64,000 nt of DNA from Fasciola hepatica (lineage: Eukaryota > Platyhelminthes > Trematoda > Plagiorchiida > Fasciolidae). The stretch covers positions 5,902,501-5,966,500 of the forward strand of contig CANUEZ040000193.1 of assembly GCA_948099385.1 (NCBI GenBank), in the 5' to 3' direction. The notes beneath the pieces are model-generated. The model was given only the letters and a program-made list of their open reading frames with translations, was not told where the DNA came from and did no database searches. Within the stretch, counting starts at the first letter, position 1, and each line of letters opens with the position of its first letter. Position numbers and translations under genes: made by a program. This document shows positions 24,222 to 38,120 of the stretch, one piece after another.

Positions 24222-24624
24222 TTGTTTCTTTTTTTGTTAGTGGTTTCAGGTCAATGCAAATGTGAAGTAGTTTTTGTACGCTTTTGTCACTATGACGATT
24301 TGACTGACCCAATCTGTCGGTTGATCAGTTCTAACCAGGACGTCTTCTCATGTGAGAATGTTCAGCTCGTGATCAAATCCATCTGTAACTGCCTATGGAA
24401 TAGACTTTATCGGTAGTGCCACAGGTTCTATGGATTCGCATACGTTCAATGCCCTCACTCCTTGAAGCATTTCCGATTTCTCATCAAAAACAGAAGCATA
24501 TCTTTCCAAGTGTGGTGAGCGTATATACTACTTGGTAAGTAGTTGATTGCTGAAAAGGGAACTGTCGTCCGTCGTGGATTACCATTGCCGCTATGCCGAA
24601 GAGACTGAACGCGATAAGGTGAGC
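24222..24624 (+). other. Exon-like block in a satellite unit (splice-site-like signals, ATG-less open frame)
   Basis: A polypyrimidine tract followed by TTTCAG at 24244-24249 looks like a 3' splice site. Three 5'-splice-like signals follow: GTGAGC at 24515, GTAAGT at 24535 and AAG/GTGAGC at 24619. In many copies a plus-strand frame is open from a TGA before the tract to the TGA overlapping the first donor-like site, about 111 codons with several Cys (27489-27824 is a clear case). It contains no ATG. In most copies a TAG (CGGTAG) closes it after about two thirds. The signals are real sequence matches; their use is untested, and I do not call a gene. Confidence 0.3.
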
Positions 24625-25116
24625 AACAACAGGCGAACCACACGACAGCTTCTCCGTCGGATGGTCACTGTGTTCAAGTGAACGGGGACAGCCACTTTGC
24701 AAACAAGCATGTTTGTAACATTTGGTTTGTTTTGTTCATGTCCGAACAAGCTATCTTGGCATAAACAACCTATTACCCATGCACGTCTTGTCCATTATAA
24801 CACAAGTAATATTCAACAATACCAGATATATGGCGAATGAATGAATCATCGTAGAACGACGTCAAACCCTCTCTGCTGAGTTCTTGTTTCTTTTTTTGTT
24901 AGCGGTTTCAGGTCAATGCAAATGTGAAGTAGTTTTTGCACGCTTCTGTCACTATGACGATTTGACTGACCCAATCTGTCGGTTGATCAGTTCTAACCAG
25001 GACGTCTTCTCATGTGAGAATGTTCAGCTCGTGATCAAATCCATCTGTAACTGCCTATGGAATAGACTTTATCGGTAGTGCCACAGGTTCTATGGATTCG
25101 CATACGTTCAATGCCC
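24455..25116 (+). repeat. Reference satellite monomer (662 bp) with block layout
   Basis: This is one complete copy, counted from the landmark. Offset 66-88 holds the palindrome GTATATAC and the hairpin ACTACTT-GGT-AAGTAGT. Offset 164-169 holds the donor-like AAG/GTGAGC context. Offset about 217 holds the inverted repeat GTTCAAGTGAAC. Offset 270-310 is a GTTTG-rich stretch. Offset about 380 holds the GAATGAATGAATCATCG segment, which includes the short direct repeat GAAT. Offset 426-445 is the T-rich tract, offset 461 the octamer ATGCAAAT, and offset about 582 the sequence at which the array begins at 5865. The copy is typical and carries the common 662-bp length. Confidence 0.9.
24881..24902 (+). 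repeat. T-rich tract, the length-variable site of the satellite unit
   Basis: The tract reads TTCTTGTTTCTTTTTTTGTTAG in most copies. Other forms are TTCTTTTTTTGTTGT(T/C)AG (658-bp units, e.g. 6371 and 10331), TTGTTCTTTTGTAAG (26871 and about 46717), TTGTTTTTTTGTAAG (44736, 57291), TTTTTTTTCTAAG-type forms (38121, 38783, 39445), a GTTGTTGTT form (48701), TTATTTCTGCTGTTG (49357) and T-runs of 10 or more (53323, 54650). These account for nearly all unit-length differences. The exception is a 1-bp net deletion at 23231, where GAAAAGGG became GAGGGGG. Confidence 0.9.
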
Positions 25117-25545
25117 TCACTCCTTGAAGCATTTCCGATTTCTCATCAAAAACAGAAGCATATCTTTCCAAGTGTGGTGAGCGTATATACTACTTGGAAA
25201 GTAGTTGATTGCTGAAAAGGGAACTGTCGTCAGTCGTGGATTACCATTGCCGCTATGCCCAAGAGACTGAACGCGATAAGGTGAGCAACAACAGGCGAAC
25301 CACACGACAGCTTCTCCGTCGGATGGTCACTGTGTTCAAGTGAACGGGGACAGCCACTTTGCAAACAAGCATGTTTGTAACGTTTGGTTTGTTTTGTTCA
25401 TGTCCGAACAAGCTATCTTGGCATAAACAACCTATTACCCATGCACGTCTTGTCCATTATAACACAAGTAATATTCAACAATACCAGATATATGGCGAGT
25501 GAATGAATCATCGTAGAACGACGTCAAACCCTCTCTGCTGAGTTC

Positions 25546-28500
25546 TTGTTTCTTTTTTTGTTAGTGGTTTCGGATCAATGCAAATGTGAAGTAGTTTTTG
25601 CACGCTTTTGTCACTATGACGATTTGACTGACCCAATCTGTCGGTTGATCAGTTCTAACCAGGACGTCTTCTCATGTGAGAATGTTCAGCTCGTGATCAA
25701 ATCCATCTATAACTGCCTATGGAATAGACATTTTCGGCAGTGCCACAGGTTCTATGGATTCGCATACGTTCAATGCCCTCACTCCTTGAAGCATTTCCGA
25801 TTTCTCATCAAAAACAGAAGCATATCTTTCCAAGTGTGGTGAGCGTATATACTACTTGGTAAGTAGTTGATTGCTGAAAAGGGAACTGTCGTCAGTCGTG
25901 GATTACCATTGCCGCTATGCCCAAGAGACTGAACGCGATAAGGTGAGCAACAACAGGCGAACCACACGACAGCTTCTCCGTCGGATGGTCACTGTGTTCA
26001 AGTGAACGGGGACAGCCACTTTGCAAACGAGCATGTTTGTAACGTTTGGTTTGTTTTGTTCATGTCCGAACAAGCTATCTTGGCATAAACAACCTATTAC
26101 CCATGCACGTCTTGTCCATTATAACACAAGTAATATTCAACAATACCAGATATATGGCGAGTGAATGAATCATCGTAGAACGACGTCAAACCCTCTCTGC
26201 TGAGTTCTTGTTTCTTTTTTTGTTAGTGGTTTCGGATCAATGCAAATGTGAAGTAGTTTTTGCACGCTTTTGTCACTATGACGATTTGACTGACCCAATC
26301 TGTCGGTTGATCAGTTCTAACCAGGACGTCTTCTCATGTGAGAATGTTCAGCTCGTGATCAAATCCATCTATAACTGCCTATGGAATAGACATTTTCGGC
26401 AGTGCCACAGGTTCTATGGATTCGCATACGTTCAATGCCCTCACTCCTTGAAGCATTTCCGATTTCTCATCAAAAACAGAAGCATATCTTTCCAAGTGTG
26501 GTGAGCGTATATACTACTTGGTAAGTAGTTGATTGCTGAAAAGGGAACTGTCGTCAGTCGTGGATTACCATTGCCGCTATGCCCAAGAGACTGAACGCGA
26601 TAAGGTGAGCAACAACAGGCGAACCACACGACAGCTTCTCCGTCGGATGGTCACTGTGTTCAAGTGAACGGGGACAGCCACTTTGCAAACGAGCATGTTT
26701 GTAACGTTTGGTTTGTTTTGTTCATGTCCGAACAAGCTATCTTGGCATAAACAACCTATTACCCATGCACGTCTTGTCCATTATAACACAAGTAATATTC
26801 AACAATACCAGATATATGGCGAATGAATGAATCATCGTAGAACGACGTCAAACCCTCTCTGCTGAGTTCTTGTTCTTTTGTAAGTGGTTTCGGATCAATG
26901 CAAATGTGAAGTAGTTTTTGCACGCTTTTGTCACTACGACGATTTGACTGACCCAATCTGTCGGTTGATCAGTTCTAACCAGGACGTCTTCTCATGTGAG
27001 AATGTTCAGCTCGTGATCAAATCCATCTGTAACTGCCTATGGAATAGACTTTTTCGGTAGTGCCACAGGTTCTATGGATTTGCATACGTTCAATGCCCTC
27101 ACTCCTTGAAGCATTTCCGATTTCTCATCAAAAACAGAAGCATATCTTTCCAAGTGTGGTGAGCGTATATACTGCTTGGAAAGTAGTTGATTGCTGAAAA
27201 GGGAACTGTCGTCCGTCGTGGATTACCATTGCCGCTATGCCCAAGAGACTGAACGCGATAAGGTGAGCAACAACAGGCGAACCACACGACAGCTTCTCCG
27301 TCGGATGGTCACTGTGTTCAAGTGAACGGGGACAGCCACTTTGCAAACAAGCATGTTTGTAACATTTGGTTTGTTTTGTTCATGTCCGAACAAGCTATCT
27401 TGGCATAAACAACCTATTACCCATGCACGTCTTGTCCATTATAACACAAGTAATATTCAACAATACCAGATATATGGCGAATGAATGAATCATCGTAGAA
27501 CGACGTCAAACCCTCTCTGCTGAGTTCTTGTTTCTTTTTTTGTTAGTGGTTTCAGGTCAATGCAAATGTGAAGTAGTTTTTGCACGCTTTTGTCACTATG
27601 ACGATTTGACTGACCCAATCTGTCGGTTGATCAGTTCTAACCAGGACGTCTTCTCATGTGAGAATGTTCAGCTCGTGATCAAATCCATCTATAACTGCCT
27701 ATGGAATAGACTTTATCGGCAGGTCCACAGGTTCTATGGATTCGCATACGTTCAATGCCCTCACTCCCTGAAGCACTTCCGATTTCTCATCAAAAACAGA
27801 AGCATATCTTTCCAAGTGTGGTGAGCGTATATACTACTTGGAAAGTAGTTGATTGCTGAAAAGGGAACTGTCGTCCGTCGTGGATTACCATTGCCGCTAT
27901 GCCCAAGAGACTGAACGCGATAAGGTGAGCAACAACAGGCGAACCACACGACAGCTTCTCCGTCGGATGGTCACTGTGTTCAAGTGAACGGGGACAGCCA
28001 CTTTGCAAACAAGCATGTTTGTAACATTTGGTTTGTTTTGTTCATGTCCGAACAAGCTATCTTGGCATAAACAACCTATTACCCATGCACGTCTTGTCCA
28101 TTATAACACAAGTAATATTCAACAATACCAGATATATGGCGAATGAATGAATCATCGTAGAACGACGTCAAACCCTCTCTGCTGAGTTCTTGTTTCTTTT
28201 TTTGTTAGTGGTTTCAGGTCAATGCAAATGTGAAGTAGTTTTTGCACGCTTTTGTCACTATGACGATTTGACTGACCCAATCTGTCGGTTGATCAGTTCT
28301 AACCAGGACGTCTTCTCATGTGAGAATGTTCAGCTCGTGATCAAATCCATCTATAACTGCCTATGGAATAGACTTTATCGGCAGGTCCACAGGTTCTATG
28401 GATTCGCATACGTTCAATGCCCTCACTCCCTGAAGCACTTCCGATTTCTCATCAAAAACAGAAGCATATCTTTCCAAGTGTGGTGAGCGTATATACTACT

Positions 28501-28851
28501 TGGAAAGTAGTTGATTGCTGAAAAGGGAACTGTCGTCCGTCGTGGATTACCATTGCCGCTATGCCGAAGAGACTGAACGCGATAAGGTGAGCAACAACAG
28601 GCGAACCACACGACAGCTTCTCCGTCGGATGGTCACTGTGTTCAAGTGAACGGGGACAGCCACTTTGCAAACAAGCATGTTTGTAACGTTTGGTTTGTTT
28701 TGTTCATGTCCGAACAAGCTATCTTGGCATAAACAACCTATTACCCATGCACGTCTTGTCCATTATAACACAAGTAATATTCAACAATACCAGATATATG
28801 GCGAATGAATGAATCATCGTAGAACGACGTCAAACCCTCTCTGCTGAGTTC
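25546..28851 (+). repeat. Near-identical adjacent duplicate copies
   Basis: The units starting at T-tracts 25546 and 26208 share CTATAACTGCC, GACATTTTCGGCAG, the preceding GCGAGTGAATG and GGTAAGTAG, and look identical by eye. The units at 27528 and 28190 share the private CAGGTCCACAGG and GAAGCACTTCC. The unit at 28852 keeps only the second of these. This is what very recent one-unit tandem duplication followed by local mixing leaves. Confidence 0.8.
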
Positions 28852-31800
28852 TTGTTTCTTTTTTTGTTAGTGGTTTCAGGTCAATGCAAATGTGAAGTAG
28901 TTTTTGCACGCTTTTGTCACTATGACGATTTGACTGACCCAATCTGTCGGTTGATCAGTTCTAACCAGGACGTCTTCTCATGTGAGAATGTTCAGCTCGT
29001 GATCAAATCCATCTATAACTGCCTATGGAATAGACTTTATCGGCAGTGCCACAGGTTCTATGGATTCGCATACGTTCAATGCCCTCACTCCCTGAAGCAC
29101 TTCCGATTTCTCATCAAAAACAGAAGCATATCTTTCCAAGTGTGGTGAGCGTATATACTACTTGGAAAGTAGTTGATTGCTGAAAAGGGAACTGTCGTCC
29201 GTCGTGGATTACCATTGCCGCTATGCCGAAGAGACTGAACGCGATAAGGTGAGCAACAACAGGCGAACCACACGACAGCTTCTCCGTCGGATGGTCACTG
29301 TGTTCAAGTGAACGGGGACAGCCACTTTGCAAACAAGCATGTTTGTAACGTTTGGTTTGTTTTGTTCATGTCCGAACAAGCTATCTTGGCATAAACAACC
29401 TATTACCCATGCACGTCTTGTCCATTATAACACAAGTAATATTCAACAATACCAGATATATGGCGAATGAATGAATCATCGTAGAACGACGTCAAACCCT
29501 CTCTGCTGAGTTCTTGTTTCTTTTTTTGTTAGTGGTTTCGGATCAATGCAAATGTGAAATAGTTTTTGCACGCTTTTGTCACTATGACGATTTGACTGAC
29601 CCAATCTGTCGGTTGATCAGTTCTAACCAGGACGTCTTCTCATGTGAGAATGTTCAGCTCGTGATCAAATCCATCTATAACTGCCTATGGAATAGACATT
29701 TTCGGCAGTGCCACAGGTTCTATGGATTCGCATACGTTCAATGCCCTCACTCCTTGAAGCATTTCCGATTTCTCATCAAAAACAGAAGCATATCTTTCCC
29801 AGTGTGGTGAGCGTATATACTACTTGGAAAGTAGTTGATTGCTGAAAAGGGAACTGTCGTCAGTCGTGGATTACCATTGCCGCTATGCCCAAGAGACTGA
29901 ACGCGATAAGGTGAGCAACAACAGGCGAACCACACGACAGCTTCTCCGTCGGATGGTCACTGTCTTCAAGTGAACGGGAACAGCCACTTTGCAAACGAGC
30001 ATGTTTGTAACGTTTGGTTTGTTTTGTTCATGTCCGAACAAGCTATCTTGGCATAAACAACCTATTACCCATGCACGTCTTGTCCATTATAACACAAGTA
30101 ATATTCAACAATACCAGATATATGGCGAATGAATGAATCATCGTAGAACGACGTCAAACCCTCTCTGCTGAGTTCTTGTTTCTTTTTTGTTAGTGACTTC
30201 GGATCAATGCAAATGTGAAGTAGTTTTTGCACGCTTTTGTCACTATGACGATTTGACTGACCCAATCTGTCGGTTGATCAGTTCTAACCAGGACGTCTTC
30301 TCATGTGAGAATGTTCAGCTCGTGATCAAATCCATCTGTAACTGCCTATGGAATAGACTTTATCGGTAGTGCCACAGGTTTTATGGATTCGCATACGTTC
30401 AATGCCCTCACTCCTTGAAGCATTTCCGATTTCTCATCAAAAACAGAAGCATATCTTTCCAAGTGTGGTGAGCGTATATACTACTTGGTAAGTAGTTGAT
30501 TGCTGAAAAGGGAACTGTCGTCAGTCGTGGATTACCATTGCCGCTATGCCGAAGAGACTGAACGCGATAAGGTGAGCAACAACAGGCGAACCACACGACA
30601 GCTTCTCCGTCGGATGGTCACTGTGTTCAAGTGAACGGGGACAGCCACTTTGCAAACGAGCATGTTTGTAACGTTTGGTTTGTTTTGTTCATGTCCGAAC
30701 AAGCTATCTTGGCATAAACAACCTATTACCCATGCACGTCTTGTCCATTATAACACAAGTAATATCCAACAATACCGGATATATGGCGAATGAATGAATC
30801 ATCGTAGAACGACGTCAAACCCTCTCTGCTGAGTTCTTGTTTCTTTTTTGTTAGTGGTTTCGGATCAATGCAAATGTGAAATAGTTTTTGCACGCTTTTG
30901 TCACTATGACGATTTGACTGACCCAATCTGTCGGTTGATCAGTTCTTACCAGGACGTCTTCTCATGTGAGAATGTTCAGCTCGTGATCAAATCCATCTGT
31001 AACTGCCTATGGAATAGACTTTTTCGGTAGTGCCACAGGTTCTATGGATTCGCATACGTTCAATGCCCTCACTCCTTGAAGCATTTCCGATTTCTCATCA
31101 AAAACAGAAGCATATCTTTCCAAGTGTGGTGAGCGTATATACTACTTGGAAAGTAGTTGATTGCTGAAAAGGGAACTGTCGTCCGTCGTGGATTACCATT
31201 GCCGCTATGCCGAAGAGACTGAACGCGATAAGGTGAGCAACAACAGGCGAACCACACGACAGCTTCTCCGTCGGATGGTCACTGTGTTCAAGTGAACGGG
31301 GACAGCCACTTTGCAAACAAGCATGTTTGTAACGTTTGGTTTGTTTTGTTCATGTCCGAACAAGCTATCTTGGCATAAACAACCTATTACCCATGCACGT
31401 CTTGTCCATTATAACACAAGTAATATTCAACAATACCAGATATATGGCGAATGAATGAATCATTGTAGAACGACGTCAAACCCTCTCTGCCGAGTTCTTG
31501 TTTCTTTTTTTGTTAGTGGTTTCAGGTCAATGCAAATGTGAAGTAGTTTTTGCACGCTTTTGTCACTATGACGATTTGACTGACCCAATCTGTCGGTTGA
31601 TCAGTTCTAACCAGGACGTCTTCTCATGTGAGAATGTTCAGCTCGTGATCAAATCCATCTGTAACTGCCTATGGAATAGACTTTATCGGTAGTGCCACAG
31701 GTTTTATGGATTCGCATACGTTCAATGCCCTCACTCCTTGAAGCATTTCCGATTTCTCATCAAAAACAGAAGCATATCTTTCCAAGTGTGGTGAGCGTAT

Positions 31801-34800
31801 ATACTACTTGGTAAGTAGTTGATTGCTGAAAAGGGAACTGTCGTCAGTCGTGGATTACCATTGCCGCTATGCCCAAGAGACTGAACGCAATAAGGTGAGC
31901 AACAACAGGCGAACCACACGACAGCTTCTCCGTCGGATGGTCACTGTGTTCAAGTGAACGGGGACAGCCACTTTGCAAACGAGCATGTTTGTAACGTTTG
32001 GTTTGTTTTGTTCATGTCCGAACAAGCTATCTTGGCATAAACAACCTATTACCCATGCACGTCTTGTCCATTATAACACAAGTAATATCCAACAATACCG
32101 GATATATGGCGAATGAATGAATCATCGTAGAACGACGTCAAACCCTCTCTGCTGAGTTCTTGTTTCTTTTTTGTTAGTGGTTTCGGATCAATGCAAATGT
32201 GAAATAGTTTTTGCACGCTTTTGTCACTATGACGATTTGACTGACCCAATCTGTCGGTTGATCAGTTCTTACCAGGACGTCTTCTCATGTGAGAATGTTC
32301 AGCTCGTGATCAAATCCATCTGTAACTGCCTATGGAATAGACTTTATCGGCAGTGCCACAGGTTCTATGGATTCGCATACGTTCAATGCCCTCACTCCTT
32401 GAAGCATTTCCGATTTCTCATCAAAAACAGAAGCATATCTTTCCAAGTGTGGTGAGCGTATATACTACTTGGAAAGTAGTTGATTGCTGAAAAGGGAACT
32501 GTCGTCCGTCGTGGATTACCATTGCCGCTATGCCGAAGAGACTGAACGCGATAAGGTGAGCAACAACAGGCGAACCACACGACAGCTTCTCCGTCGGATG
32601 GTCACTGTGTTCAAGTGAACGGGGACAGCCACTTTGCAAACAAGCATGTTTGTAACGTTTGGTTTGTTTTGTTCATGTCCGAACAAGCTATCTTGGCATA
32701 AACAACCTATTACCCATGCACGTCTTGTCCATTATAACACAAGTAATATTCAACAATACCAGATATATGGCGAATGAATGAATCATCGTAGAACGACGTC
32801 AAACCCTCTCTGCCGAGTTCTTGTTTCTTTTTTTGTTAGTGGTTTCAGGTCAATGCAAATGTGAAGTAGTTTTTGCACGCTTTTGTCACTATGACGATTT
32901 GACTGACCCAATCTGTCGGTTGATCAGTTCTTACCAGGACGTCTTCTCATGTGAGAATGTTCAGCTCGTGATCAAATCCATCTGTAACTGCCTATGGAAT
33001 AGACTTTATCGGCAGTGCCACAGATTCTATGGATTCGCATACGTTCAATGCCCTCACTCCCTGAAGCATTTCCGATTTCTCATCAAAAACAGAAGCATAT
33101 CTTTCCAAGTGTGGTGAGCGTATATACTACTTGGAAAGTAGTTGATTGCTGAAAAGGGAACTGTCGTCCGTCGTGGATTACCATTGCCGCTATGCCCAAG
33201 AGACTGAACGCGATAAGGTGAGCAACAACAGGCGAATCACACGACAGCTTCTCCGTCGGATGGTCACTGTGTTCAAGTGAACGGGGACAGCCACTTTGCA
33301 AACGAGCATGTTTGTAACGTTTGGTTTGTTTTGTTCATGTCCGAACAAGCTATCTTGGCATAAACAACCTATTACCCATGCACGTCTTGTCCATTATAAC
33401 ACAAGTAATATTCAACAATACCAGATATATGGCGAATGAATGAATCATCGTAGAACGACGTCAAACCCTCTCTGCTGAGTTCTTGTTTCTTTTTTTGTTA
33501 GTGGTTTCGGATCAATGCAAATGTGAAGTAGTTTTTGCACGCTTTTGTCACTATGACGATTTGACTGACCCAATCTGTCGGTTGATCAGTTCTAACCAGG
33601 ACGTCTTCTCATGTGAGAATGTTCAGCTCGTGATCAAATCCATCTGTAATTGCCTATGGAATAGACTTTATCGGTAGTGCCACAGGTTCTATGGATTCGC
33701 ATACGTTCAATGCCCTCACTCCCTGAAGCATTTCCGATTTCTCATCAAAAACAGAAGCATATCTTTCCAAGTGTGGTGAGCGTATATACTACTTGGAAAG
33801 TAGTTGATTGCTGAAAAGGGAACTGTCGTCCGTCGTGGATTACCATTGCCGCTATGCCCAAGAGACTGAACGCGATAAGGTGAGCAACAACAGGCGAACC
33901 ACACGACAGCTTCTCCGTCGGATGGTCACTGTGTTCAAGTGAACGGGGACAGCCACTTTGCAAACGAGCATGTTTGTAACGTTTGGTTTGTTTTGTTCAT
34001 GTCCGAACAAGCTATCTTGGCATAAACAACCTATTACCCATGCACGTCTTGTCCATTATAACACAAGTAATATTCAACAATACCAGATATATGGCGAATG
34101 AATGAATCATCGTAGAACGACGTCAAACCCTCTCTGCTGAGTTCTTGTTTCTTTTTTTGTTAGTGGTTTCGGATCAATGCAAATGTGAAATAGTTTTTGC
34201 ACGCTTTTGTCACTATGACGATTTGACTGACCCAATCTGTCGGTTGATCAGTTCTAACCAGGACGTCTTCTCATGTGAGAATGTTCAGCTCGTGCTCAAA
34301 TCCATCTGTAACTGCCTATGGAATAGACATTTTCGGTAGTGCCACAGGTTCTATGGATTCGCATACGTTCAATGCCCTCACTCCTTGAAGCATTTCCGAT
34401 TTCTCATCAAAAACAGAAGCATATCTTTCCCAGTGTGGTGAGCGTATATACTACTTGGTAAGTAGTTGATTGCTGAAAAGGGAACTGTCGTCAGTCGTGG
34501 ATTTACATTGCCGCTATGCCGAAGAGACTGAACGCGATAAGGTGAGCAACAACAGGCGAACCACACGACAGCTTCTCCGTCGGATGGTCACTGTGTTCAA
34601 GTGAACGGGAACAGCCACTTTGCAAACGAGCATGTTTGTAACGTTTGGTTTGTTTTGTTCATGTCCGAACAAGCTATCTTGGCATAAACAACCTATTACC
34701 CATGCACGTCTTGTCCATTATAACACAAGTAATATTCAACAATACCAGATATATGGCGAATGAATGAATCATCGTAGAACGACGTCAAACCCTCTCTGCT

Positions 34801-37800
34801 GAGTTCTTGTTTCTTTTTTTGTTAGTGGTTTCGGATCAATGCAAATGTGAAGTAGTTTTTGCACGCTTTTGTCACTATGACGATTTGACTGACCCAATCT
34901 GTCGGTTGATCAGTTCTAACCAGGACGTCTTCTCATGTGAGAATGTTCAGCTCGTGATCAAATCCATCTCTAACTTTCTGTGGAATAGACTTTATCGGTA
35001 GTGCCACAGGTTCTATGGATTCGCATACGTTCAATGCCCTCACTCCTTGAAGCATTTCCGATTTCTCATCAAAAACAGAAGCATATCTTTCCAAGTGTGG
35101 TGAGCGTATATACTACTTGGAAAGTAGTTGATTGCTGAAAAGGGAACTGTCGTCAGTCGTGGATTACCATTGCCGCTATGCCGAAGAGACTGAACGCGAT
35201 AAAGTGAGCAACAACAGGCGAACCACACGACAGCTTCTCCGTCGGATGGTCACTGTCTTCAAGTGAACGGGGACAGCCACTTTGCAAACGAGCATGTTTG
35301 TAACGTTTGGTTTGTTTTGTCCATGTCCGAACAAGCCATCTTGGCATAAACAACCTATTACCCATGCACGTCTTGTCCATTATAACACAAGTAATATTCA
35401 ACAATACAAGATATATGGCGAATGAATGAATCATTGTAGAACGACGTCAAACCCTCTCTGCTGAGTTCTTGTTTCTTTTTTTGTTAGTGGTTTCAGGTCA
35501 ATGCAAATGTGAAGTAGTTTTTGCACGCTTTTGTCACTATGACGATTTGACTGACCCAATCTGTCGGTTGATCAGTTCTAACCAGGACGTCTTCTCATGT
35601 GAGAATGTTCAGCTCGTGATCAAATCAATCTATAACTGCCTATGGAATAGACTTTATCGGTAGTGCCACAGGTTCTTTGGATTCGCATACGTTCAATGCC
35701 CTCACTCCCTGAAGCATTTCCGATTTCTCATCAAAAACAGAAGCATATCTTTCCAAGTGTGGTGAGCGTATATACTACTTGGAAAGTAGTTGATTGCTGA
35801 AAAGGGAACTGTCGTCCGTCGTGGATTACCATTGCCGCTATGCCGAAGAGACTGAACGCGATAAGGTGAGCAACAACAGGCGAACCACACGACAGCTTCT
35901 CCGTCGGATGGTCACTGTGTTCAAGTGAACGGGGACAGCCACTTTGCAAACGAGCATGTTTGTAACGTTTGGTTTGTTTTGTTCATGTCCGAACAAGCTA
36001 TCTTGGCATAAACAACCTATTACCCATGCACGTCTTGTCCATTATAACACAAGTAATATCCAACAATACCAGATATATGGCGAATGAATGAATCATCGTA
36101 GAACGACGTCAAACCCTCTCTGCTGAGTTCTTGTTTCTTTTTTTGTTAGTGGTTTCGGATCAATGCAAATGTGAAATAGTTTTTGCACGCTTTTGTCACT
36201 ATGACGATTTGACTGACCCAGTCTGTCGGTTGATCAGTTCTAACCAGGACGTCTTCTCATGTGAGAATGTTCAGCTCGTGATCAAATCCATCTGTAACTG
36301 CCTATGGATTAGAATTTATCGGTAGTGCCACAGGTTCTATGGATTCGCATACGTTCAATGCCCTCACTCCCTGAAGCATTTCCGATTTCTCATCAAAAAC
36401 AGAAGCATATCTTTCCCAGTGTGGTGAGCGTATATACTACTTGGTAAGTAGTTGATTTCTGAAAAGGGAACTGTCGTCAGTCGTGGATTTACATTGCCGC
36501 TATGCCGAAGAGACTGAACGCGATAAGGTGAGCAACAACAGGCGAACCACACGACAGCTTCTCCGTCGGATGGTCACTGTGTTCAAGTGAACGGGAACAG
36601 CCACTTTGCAAACGAGCATGTTTGTAACGTTTGGTTTGTTTTGTTCATGTCCGAACAAGCTATCTTGGCATAAACAACCTATTACCCATGCACGTCTTGT
36701 CCATTATAACACAAGTAATATTCAACAATACCAGATATATGGCGAATGAATGAATCATCGTAGAACGACGTCAAACCCTCTCTGCTGAGTTCTTGTTTCT
36801 TTTTTGTTAGTGACTTCGGATCAATGCAAATGTGAAGTAGTTTTTGCACGCTTTTGTCACTATGACGATTTGACTGACCCAATCTGTCGGTTGATCAGTT
36901 CTAACCAGGACGTCTTCTCATGTGAGAATGTTCAGCTCGTGATCAAATCCATCTGTAACTGCCTATGGAATAGACTTTATCGGTAGTGCCACAGGTTCTA
37001 TGGATTCGCATACGTTCAATGCCCTCACTCCTTGAAGCATTTCCGATTTCTCATCAAAAACAGAAGCATATCTTTCCAAGTGTGGTGAGCGTATATACTA
37101 CTTGGAAAGTAGTTGATTGCTGAAAAGGGAACTGTCGTCAGTCGTGGATTACCATTGCCGCTATGCCCAAGAGACTGAACGCGATAAGGTGAGCAACAAC
37201 AGGCGAACCACACGACAGCTTCTCCGTCGGATGGTCACTGTGTTCAAGTGAACGGGGACAGCCACTTTGCAAACAAGCATGTTTGTAACGTTTGGTTTGT
37301 TTTGTCCATGTCCGAACAAGCCATCTTGGCATAAACAACCTATTACCCATGCACGTCTTGTCCATTATAACACAAGTAATATTCAACAATACCAGATATA
37401 TGGCGAATGAATGAATCATTGTAGAACGACGTCAAACCCTCTCTGCTGAGTTCTTGTTTCTTTTTTTGTTAGTGGTTTCAGGTCAATGCAAATGTGAAGT
37501 AGTTTTTGCACGCTTTTGTCACTATGACGATTTGACTGACCCAATCTGTCGGTTGATCAGTTCTAACCAGGACGTCTTCTCATGTGAGAATGTTCAGCTC
37601 GTGATCAAATCAATCTATAACTGCCTATGGAATAGACTTTATCGGTAGTGCCACAGGTTCTATGGATTCGCATACGTTCAATGCCCTCATTCCTTGAAGC
37701 ATTTCCGATTTCTCATCAAAAACAGAAGCATATCTTTCCAAGTGTGGTGAGCGTATATACTACTTGGAAAGTAGTTGATTGCTGAAAAGGGAACTGTCGT

Positions 37801-38120
37801 CCGTCGTGGATTACCATTGCCGCTATGCCCAAGAGACTGAACGCGATAAGGTGAGCAACAACAGGCGAACCACACGACAGCTTCTCCGTCGGATGGTCAC
37901 TGTGTTCAAGTGAACGGGGACAGCCACTTTGCAAACGAGCATGTTTGTAACGTTTGGTTTGTTTTGTTCATGTCCGAACAAGCTATCTTGGCATAAACAA
38001 CCTATTACCCATGCACGTCTTGTCCATTATAACACAAGTAATATCCAACAATACCAGATATATGGCGAATGAATGAATCATCGTAGAACGACGTCAAACC
38101 CTCTCTGCTGAGTTCTTGTT

